Of a DNA stretch of 7,882 nucleotides, positions 1 through 3,725 are shown piece by piece. The stretch is from NCBI GenBank assembly GCA_030631085.1, contig DAOVLV010000069.1:1-7882 (forward strand), given 5' to 3'. Position 1 is the first letter of the stretch; every line of letters begins with the position of its first letter. Source of the DNA: Planctomycetales bacterium. Lineage in GTDB: Bacteria; Planctomycetota; Phycisphaerae; SM23-33. Below the pieces are notes generated by a model. That model saw only the letters and a program-made list of their open reading frames with translations, was not told the DNA's origin and did no database searches. Position numbers and translations under genes: made by a program.

Positions 1-1576
1 CGTTGGTCTTTTCGCTTTCTTTCAGCAACCCGCCCCTGGTAACGAACGTCATCGAAACCAGACCGACTGCCTTGGTCGGATGAAGGATTACCCGCAGGCC
101 GTTGGGCAGCGTGAAAGTAACGGTCTTTGTTTCAGCGGCTTTTTTCGTCGAAGTCGGTTTGCCGGTACTGAGCAATTCCGGGACCATTCGCGTAATCACC
201 ATCTTATCGAAGGTGAAATACTTCTTCGCCATGGCCAGGACCTGCCGGGCAGTTACTTTCTGGATGTTGGCGGTGTAGTTCCGCGAAAAATCCACATCGC
301 CGGTGGTCATGTAATCCCTCGCCAACGTTTCGGAGACGGCTTCGGCCTTCTGCTGGGTATAAACCAGGTCGGCGAGTTTCTGGCGCTTGGCCTTGGCGAG
401 TTCATCAGCGGTAACGCCATCGGCGATAACGACGCGAAGTTGGCGGAGGATTTCGGTCTCGGCGGCATCGGCCTTGTCCGGTTCGGCGCGGAAACTGATG
501 CTGAAAATCCCCTTTCCCCATGCCGGCGTCCACGAGCCGGTCCCAATGGATGTAACGAGCCGTTTTTCAAACTGGATCGACCGGACCATCCGGCTGCTCT
601 TTCCGCGAGAGAGGATGTAACTCAATATGTCCAGAGCGTACAGGTCGTCGTGGGCCAGCGGGATCGTCTGAAAACTGAGACGTTCCATAACGTCTTTGAC
701 GGTCTTGCTCCTTACGGTTTGCCGACGGATGCCGACAATCGTCGGGACCTCCGGCAGGGACAGGTCGGGCGTCAGGCCTTTTTTGAAGTGCCCGAATCGC
801 TCGGCTGCGCGTGCCAGCACGGTGAATGTGTCCACGTCGCCGGCGACGACGAAGATGATATTCTGCGGGACGTACATTCGCTTGACGTAGGCCAGCACGT
901 CGTCGCGTGTGAGTTTGCTCAGCGGCTCGGCGAATCCGATTGTCGGTACGCCTGCGGGATGCGTACCGTAAAGGTCGGCTGAATGTGCGTACCACATCCG
1001 CCGGGACGGATCGTCCTTACCCATTTCCAGTTCGCGCTGGACGACGCCGTGTTCGCGATCGAAATCGGCCTGCGTGATTTCAGGCCTGGAAACCTGATCG
1101 GCGATAAGGTCCACGCATAGCATTGTCTTGCTTGATGAGGCCGCTATGTAGTAGCAGGTGCGTGCCTGGCCTGTATTTGCGTTTGATTGTCCGCCGATTT
1201 CGAGCGTTCTGGAGCGTTTCTCGCCCGACGAATGCGAAGCCATACCGCCCGGCATCTCGTGGATGGACTCTTTTGCTACCAGGTGTTCGCATAAGTGGCT
1301 CAGCCCCGCTCCCAGCCATTCCTTTTCATACAGCCCGCCGGCGCGGACGTACGCCTTGACGCAAACGACCGGAGCGTTGTGGTTTTCGGCCACTATCAGG
1401 GTCAGGCCGTTGGAAAGTTTCGCGACGGTTACGCCCGATTCGGTAGTCGTCGTTGCGACGATATCAGCAGGTGGGCAATAACCAACCGGCTCAATGGTTT
1501 CCCAAGTCGTCGGCATGTCGTCGCATCCGGCGATGAAAAACAAAACGAAAAAGTATCCCAGTGTGATTTTCTTCAA
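1..1576 (-). CDS. M16-family zinc metallopeptidase, predicted lipoprotein (3' end outside window)
   Basis: The frame is open from a TTG at 1576 to the left edge, giving 525 codons with no stop. TTG is chosen because GGAG lies 8 nt upstream and because the resulting N-terminus is a lipoprotein signal: MKK, a hydrophobic stretch, then the lipobox IAGC with Cys18. The next in-frame ATG would remove this signal. Residues about 45-250 form a first M16 domain with the inverted zinc motif H94-L-C-E97-H98 and a downstream REL segment whose Glu182 fits the third zinc ligand. A second M16-like domain starts near residue 490 (NGLRVILHP, then RGGL) and is cut by the window edge. Two-domain M16 proteins are usually 800-950 aa, so roughly half is visible. 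The product is inferred to be an envelope-anchored peptidase; its substrate is unknown. The CDD after the lipobox might affect membrane sorting, but that rule is enterobacterial. It lies 48 nt downstream of the response regulator and is probably cotranscribed with it. Confidence 0.9.
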   Translation of the reverse strand, partial: MKKITLGYFFVLFFIAGCDDMPTTWETIEPVGYCPPADIVATTTTESGVTVAKLSNGLTLIVAENHNAPVVCVKAYVRAGGLYEKEWLGAGLSHLCEHLVAKESIHEMPGGMASHSSGEKRSRTLEIGGQSNANTGQARTCYYIAASSSKTMLCVDLIADQVSRPEITQADFDREHGVVQRELEMGKDDPSRRMWYAHSADLYGTHPAGVPTIGFAEPLSKLTRDDVLAYVKRMYVPQNIIFVVAGDVDTFTVLARAAERFGHFKKGLTPDLSLPEVPTIVGIRRQTVRSKTVKDVMERLSFQTIPLAHDDLYALDILSYILSRGKSSRMVRSIQFEKRLVTSIGTGSWTPAWGKGIFSISFRAEPDKADAAETEILRQLRVVIADGVTADELAKAKRQKLADLVYTQQKAEAVSETLARDYMTTGDVDFSRNYTANIQKVTARQVLAMAKKYFTFDKMVITRMVPELLSTGKPTSTKKAAETKTVTFTLPNGLRVILHPTKAVGLVSMTFVTRGGLLKESEKTN

Positions 1577-1595
1577 GGTATTTCTCCGATTTTTT

Positions 1596-1619
1596 ACCCA
1601 CGCAGCGCAGTGCGTGGGT
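1596..1619 (-). other. Intercistronic hairpin between response regulator and M16 gene
   Basis: A perfect 9-bp stem (ACCCACGCA / TGCGTGGGT) with a 6-nt loop fills most of the gap between the response regulator stop (1625) and the M16 start (1576). In the direction of these genes the stem is followed by A residues, not T, so it is not a normal intrinsic terminator for them. On the plus strand only four T follow it. An RNA-stabilising or processing hairpin inside a two-gene transcript is the simplest reading. Confidence 0.45.
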
Positions 1620-1624
1620 TTTGC

Positions 1625-2098
1625 CTATGGGGTCGGTGGCGAAGATTCAACGTCGTTCAGATATGTCAGTGTCCGTTCGAGTTCGTCTTTGAGGTGTCGC
1701 AGTTTCAGCAGCGACTTGACTCGCGTGATAAGTTCCAGGCGGTTGACGGGTTTCGAAAGAAAATCGTCCGTTCCCGATTCGACGCCGCGTTCGATGTCGG
1801 ACAGTTCGTTCAAAGCCGTTACCATGATAATCGGGATATCGCGTGTGTTCGGGTCGGATTTGAGTTTCCGGCAGACCTCGAACCCGCTCATCCGGGGCAT
1901 CATTATGTCCAGCAGAATAAGGTCGGGTTCGACCTGCTGAACCATCTCCAGCGCCTCGATCCCATCGACGGCGGTTGAAGTCTCCACGTCGTCGATTGTC
2001 TGGAGGTACTCGATCAGCAATTCAAGGTTCTGGGCGTTATCGTCCACCACCAGTATCTTCGATGGTCTCTGATTATTCTCTGTCGCGTCGTTTGTCAT
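1625..2098 (-). CDS. Single-domain response regulator (CheY-like receiver)
   Basis: This is a 157-aa receiver-domain protein. The acidic pair is D19-D20, the phospho-acceptor is D64 in LLDIMMP, the switch Thr is T94 in MVTA, and the conserved Lys is K116 in SKP. No DNA-binding or enzymatic output domain follows. The last 40 residues form a helical, probably coiled-coil tail and a short Pro-rich end. It would relay phosphoryl groups from a histidine kinase that is not in this window, acting through protein contacts. The start at 2098 is preferred because AGGAG lies 9 nt upstream. An in-frame ATG at 2152 would add 18 residues but has no such site and precedes a segment (MTSKALVFSD) that does not look like a receiver N-terminus. 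It is the first gene of a probable unit with the M16 peptidase. The receiver identity is certain; the pathway is unknown. Confidence 0.93.
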   Translation of the reverse strand: MTNDATENNQRPSKILVVDDNAQNLELLIEYLQTIDDVETSTAVDGIEALEMVQQVEPDLILLDIMMPRMSGFEVCRKLKSDPNTRDIPIIMVTALNELSDIERGVESGTDDFLSKPVNRLELITRVKSLLKLRHLKDELERTLTYLNDVESSPPTP

Positions 2099-2125
2099 AT
2101 TTTTAGTCTCCTGCGTCCTGCAATC

Positions 2126-2171
2126 GCTAAAGACTAACGCTTTAGAGGTCAAATCTCAATGATGCTAAAGA
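2126..2171. promoter_or_regulatory. Cluster of three GCTAAAGA-like motifs upstream of the response regulator
   Basis: The motif GCTAAAGA occurs at 2126-2133 and again at 2164-2171, with an inverted copy (GCTTTAGA) at 2139-2146. The first two form an imperfect dyad. The cluster covers the expected promoter region of the response regulator, where only weak hexamers are visible (TTGACC near 2147-2152, minus strand). It may be an operator, or AT-rich chance. The third copy overlaps the left target duplication of the island. Confidence 0.25.
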
Positions 2172-2174
2172 TTC
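2167..2174. repeat. Left target-site duplication
   Basis: AAAGATTC directly abuts the left inverted repeat and matches the right-hand AAAGATTT at 7 of 8 positions. The length fits an 8-bp duplication. A 7-bp duplication is the alternative reading. Confidence 0.65.
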
Positions 2175-2193
2175 GGTAGTGTCCTAATTTGAA
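2175..2193 (+). repeat. Left terminal inverted repeat of the island
   Basis: GGTAGTGTCCTAATTTGAA is the exact reverse complement of 3654-3672. Identity stops at the 20th base. Confidence 0.9.
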
Positions 2194-2263
2194 TTATTTG
2201 GCTTGTTGGCTGGACGAATTGCTATTTTTTCTGCTGAATTAGGATATACGTTTGTACCGCCTT

Positions 2264-2291
2264 GCGTGGCGTGATCAACATCACGTTGCGC
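2264..2291 (+). other. Hairpin covering the start of the small RHH-like ORF
   Basis: Twelve consecutive pairs can form between 2264-2275 and 2280-2291 around a CAAC loop. Three central pairs are G-U wobbles if the plus strand is the RNA, and would be A-C mismatches in minus-strand RNA, which hints at plus-strand transcription. The GTG codon of the small ORF (2271-2273) lies inside the stem, so translation could be structure-controlled. It may instead be a DNA dyad of the island's left end. Confidence 0.4.
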
Positions 2292-2402
2292 GTAATAGCC
2301 GACGAGATTAAGGTAATAGATAAGGTCGCCGAAAAATCTGGCGAAGATAAATCAGAGTGGATAAGAAAAGTCTTGACTTCGGCATCTAATGTAATACAAT
2401 AA
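2271..2402 (+). CDS. Small ribbon-helix-helix-like protein, or remnant of one
   Basis: A 43-residue frame read from GTG at 2271 to TAA at 2400-2402 has the pattern of a ribbon-helix-helix (CopG/Arc-type) domain. It has a short strand INITLRV, then a helix ending in VAEKSG, then a second helix beginning KSEWIRKVL. These are the usual hydrophobic positions, the turn Gly and the Ser-x-x-Ile-Arg segment. RHH domains dimerise and place the strand in the DNA major groove. The frame stays open upstream to 2238, so TTG at 2262 is an alternative start. Neither start has a good ribosome-binding site, and the start lies in a hairpin. The last codons overlap the promoter of the structured RNA. It could be a real minimal regulator of the island or a fragment of a longer, decayed gene. 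The RHH resemblance is seen in the sequence; function is inferred. Confidence 0.5.
   Translation: MINITLRVIADEIKVIDKVAEKSGEDKSEWIRKVLTSASNVIQ
2373..2400 (+). promoter_or_regulatory. Sigma70-type promoter of the structured RNA
   Basis: TTGACT (2373-2378), a 16-nt spacer, then TACAAT (2395-2400). Both hexamers are 5/6 matches to consensus. Transcription should start about 2406-2409, right at the first base pair of the RNA's closing stem. The promoter lies inside the 3' end of the RHH-like ORF. Confidence 0.7.
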
Positions 2403-2408
2403 GTGATC

Positions 2409-2500
2409 GGAAGGTGTGGGAATTGAACCCACTCGCTGGTGAAGAGCGAGCCGAACAGGATGCGAATTCCGTTCAGTGGACCACCACTTGGACACCTTCC
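2409..2500 (-). tRNA. tRNA-like class II cloverleaf read on the opposite strand (uncertain)
   Basis: Read on the minus strand, the same fold has tRNA hallmarks. The acceptor stem GGAAGGT(G) and T-stem (G)TGGG form a continuous 12-bp stack that can be read 7/5 or 8/4. The T-loop TTCAATT fits the TTCRANN consensus exactly, the D-arm loop TGGT holds the GG pair, there is a 6-bp variable arm, and the base after the acceptor is G, as in serine and selenocysteine tRNAs. Against it: no CCA is encoded, the D-arm linker is 4 nt, and the anticodon stem is bulged. The putative anticodon loop ATTCGCA would give UCG followed by C instead of the near-universal purine. A minus-strand promoter lies 171 nt upstream but no terminator follows. 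It may be a divergent or suppressor-like tRNA, a tRNA-derived relic, or a coincidence of the plus-strand RNA. Confidence 0.35.
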
Positions 2501-2512
2501 ATAGTGGACCTT

Positions 2513-2562
2513 CCGCCCCGCACAGTCACTTTGATCGGTAGCCGTGCGGGGCGGTGCTTTTT
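2513..2562 (+). terminator. Intrinsic terminator of the structured RNA
   Basis: A perfect 11-bp GC-rich stem (2513-2523 with 2544-2554) encloses a 20-nt loop and is followed by TGC and five T. The T-run exists only on the plus-strand side. The big loop is unusual and could be a base-pairing surface. Confidence 0.6.
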
Positions 2563-2566
2563 ATGC

Positions 2567-2617
2567 TTAGCGCCTTCCAAGTCGGTCATTCTTAGTTGCG
2601 CGCGACCTTCTTCTCAT
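2567..2617 (-). CDS. Possible 16-aa arginine-rich leader peptide
   Basis: On the predicted minus-strand transcript an ATG at 2617 opens MRRRSRATKNDRLGRR and stops at 2567. AAGGA lies about 9 nt upstream, and a second AGGAG sits too close (2 nt) to the ATG. Seven of 16 residues are Arg. So short an ORF is easily accidental. It is recorded because both a promoter and a ribosome-binding site precede it. Confidence 0.15.
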   Translation of the reverse strand: MRRRSRATKNDRLGRR

Positions 2618-2670
2618 TGCTCCTAATCCTTTTCCTTTACCAGACGTTTTTTACATGCCAATCTTACCAG

Positions 2671-2699
2671 ATGCTACCGCCTATCGAAGCGAGAGTCAA
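2671..2699 (-). promoter_or_regulatory. Opposing sigma70-type promoter inside the island
   Basis: On the minus strand, TTGACT (2699-2694), a 17-nt spacer, then TAGCAT (2676-2671). It would start a transcript near 2664 that runs through the structured RNA locus in antisense. The rest of 2563-2738 holds no ORF that I can support apart from the tiny minus-strand one. Confidence 0.5.
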
Positions 2700-2786
2700 T
2701 AGGGAATCCGATAAAATTTTAATTTTTATCGCTGGCTATTGCGGCTAGGCTGGTGTATTATATTGGTGTTTTCAAGGAGACCGATT

Positions 2787-3608
2787 ATGACGAATAAACC
2801 TGAACAAGAGCCCGGTTCGAGTGAATCCCAAGTTAAATCGCGTAAACACCGTAGCCCAAACTATCCCGTGATTGGATTGCAAAAGGCGACAGAGCTTACA
2901 AAAGTACTGTATGATGCTTATAAACGCAACCAAGTTCCCGTTGAGCTAGTCCATCAAAAATGGTCTTACAAGGCTCATGGTGGGGTTGGGAATCAAACGG
3001 TGGCCGCTTTGAAATCTTACGATTTAATAGACGTGGATGGCTCTGGCAAAAATCGAACAATCAAAATCTCCGAACGCGCATATAAAATTCTTGAGAACCA
3101 TCCGGACCGTAAGAGGCTGTTGCAGGAGTCCGCTCTAAAACCCTTAGTTTACCAGGAACTCTGGGAGCAATACGGAGCAGGGGCACTTCCAGACAACGAG
3201 ATTATTAGGCATTATTTGAAATTTGACCGAAATTTCAACCCTAGCTCTATCGACGGAATTATTGGAGATTTCCGCGATACATTTTCCTTTGTGGAGTTAA
3301 ACATTGGCGATAAAATTGTTGCCCACGAAGAAGGTGGCTCTTCGCACAATGCGGTAGATAGCAACGAAACGCCGCCTATTGGCTTCGGGAATAAACCATC
3401 TGTGCCGCCCATAATGCCACCCAAGGGATTAAATATGGCAACAGACACATTTACATTAGGCGAAGGCACGATTACTTTTCAGTATCCAATATCGTTAAGT
3501 GAGGAAAGCTTTGATGATTTAGAGGCATGGATGAAATTGCAGCTTAAGAAAATCCAGAGAAGTATCATAACTGCTCCGGGAGATGATCCATCAACCAATG
3601 AAGGCTAG
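2787..3608 (+). CDS. Unknown island-borne protein with probable winged-helix N-terminus
   Basis: This is a 273-aa protein. The start at 2787 is chosen because AAGGAG lies 8 nt upstream; an in-frame ATG at 2739 lacks a site and adds an unlikely leader. Residues 1-22 are polar and Lys/Arg-rich. Residues 23-105 (from SPNYPVIGL to a KISERAYKIL helix) read as helix-helix-strand in the manner of a winged-helix domain, including a GNQTVAALKSYDLI segment like a recognition helix. Residues 108-170 are helical and charged. Residues 180-218 are a Pro/Gly/Ser-rich linker. Residues 219-258 form a strand-plus-helix module (GEGTITFQYP, then an acidic/Leu helix). There is no signal peptide, membrane segment or catalytic motif. 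A weak -10 (TATTAT, 2756-2761) precedes it. I believe proteins of this layout recur as unnamed genes, but I cannot name the family. DNA binding is inferred. It is the only long gene of the island, so it is either cargo or a mobility/regulatory factor. Confidence 0.85.
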   Translation: MTNKPEQEPGSSESQVKSRKHRSPNYPVIGLQKATELTKVLYDAYKRNQVPVELVHQKWSYKAHGGVGNQTVAALKSYDLIDVDGSGKNRTIKISERAYKILENHPDRKRLLQESALKPLVYQELWEQYGAGALPDNEIIRHYLKFDRNFNPSSIDGIIGDFRDTFSFVELNIGDKIVAHEEGGSSHNAVDSNETPPIGFGNKPSVPPIMPPKGLNMATDTFTLGEGTITFQYPISLSEESFDDLEAWMKLQLKKIQRSIITAPGDDPSTNEG

Positions 3609-3616
3609 AAGCAAAG

Positions 3617-3640
3617 AGCCGTCATTAAGACGGCTTTTTT
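3617..3640 (+). terminator. Intrinsic terminator after the island's 273-aa gene
   Basis: AGCCGTC / GACGGCT (7 bp) with a 5-nt ATTAA loop is followed directly by a six-T run. It starts 9 nt after the stop codon and ends just inside the right inverted repeat, so it isolates the island from priA. Confidence 0.9.
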
Positions 3641-3653
3641 AATTAAATCAATT

Positions 3654-3672
3654 TTCAAATTAGGACACTACC
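3654..3672 (-). repeat. Right terminal inverted repeat of the island
   Basis: Exact 19-bp reverse complement of 2175-2193. Confidence 0.9.
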
Positions 3673-3680
3673 AAAGATTT
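3673..3680. repeat. Right target-site duplication
   Basis: AAAGATTT abuts the right inverted repeat and matches the left copy at 7 of 8 positions. Confidence 0.65.
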
Positions 3681-3696
3681 GGACCGGTCGGTGCTC

Positions 3697-3725
3697 TTGG
3701 CATTGGCGCCGATGAGGCATAATAT
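3697..3725 (+). promoter_or_regulatory. Probable priA promoter
   Basis: TTGGCA (3697-3702), a 17-nt spacer, then TAATAT (3720-3725). It survives intact 24 nt outside the island. The -10 overlaps the ATG at 3724, so if this promoter is real then translation would begin at or after the GTG at 3733, possibly on an almost leaderless message. Confidence 0.45.

Larger units (their letters stand above)
2407..2562 (+). ncRNA. Structured RNA of about 155 nt, closed multi-hairpin fold plus terminator
   Basis: A strong promoter ends 8 nt upstream and an intrinsic terminator ends the unit, so a discrete plus-strand transcript is predicted. Positions 2409-2416 pair perfectly with 2493-2500 (8 bp). Inside are four hairpins: 2417-2431 (4 bp, 7-nt loop), 2432-2450 (6 bp, 7-nt loop), 2453-2474 (4 + 3 bp with one bulged A, 7-nt loop) and 2475-2488 (5 bp, 4-nt loop ACCA). 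The first two stack directly on the closing stem with no unpaired base. A linker of 12 nt then leads to the terminator hairpin, whose loop is an unusually large 20 nt. I do not recognise the RNA family. It lies between the RHH-like ORF and the 273-aa gene of the island, and a guide, regulatory or decoy role would be speculation. The mirror image on the other strand resembles a tRNA (separate entry), so strand assignment is not final. Confidence 0.55.
2175..3672. mobile_element. Transposase-less island with terminal inverted repeats and RNA plus protein cargo
   Basis: The 1498-bp segment begins and ends with perfect 19-bp inverted repeats (GGTAGTGTCCTAATTTGAA). It is flanked by aaagattc on the left and aaagattt on the right, which fits an 8-bp target duplication with one later change. 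Its DNA is visibly more AT-rich than the genes on either side. No transposase-sized ORF exists inside: the only long ORF is the 273-aa unknown protein, which has no DDE or HUH motif that I can see. Terminal GG and 8-bp duplications are features of IS1595-superfamily elements among others, so mobilisation in trans by such an enzyme is possible but not shown. Removing the segment rejoins the divergent intergenic region between the response regulator and priA. Mobility is inferred from the ends. Confidence 0.8.

Noticed and set aside
80..982. 300-aa plus-strand open frame
   Set aside because: It lies opposite the M16 gene, which has a continuous frame with family motifs. The plus-strand product has no recognisable domain.
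1295..1978. 227-aa plus-strand open frame
   Set aside because: It is antisense to the 5' end of the M16 gene and to most of the response regulator.
2409..2500. Selenocysteine tRNA on the minus strand
   Set aside because: The 8-bp acceptor and G discriminator are suggestive, but the loop with TCA (CTTCACC) belongs to the variable-arm hairpin next to the T-arm. The anticodon position holds a different loop.
2414..2626. 70-aa plus-strand ORF across the RNA locus
   Set aside because: It begins inside the RNA's closing stem, has no ribosome-binding site and crosses the terminator hairpin. The product looks like translated structured RNA.
2175..3672. IS or OMEGA-type element encoding TnpB, IscB or a transposase
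   Set aside because: No ORF in the island is long enough or carries RuvC, HNH, DDE or HUH motifs. The only long protein is the 273-aa unknown.
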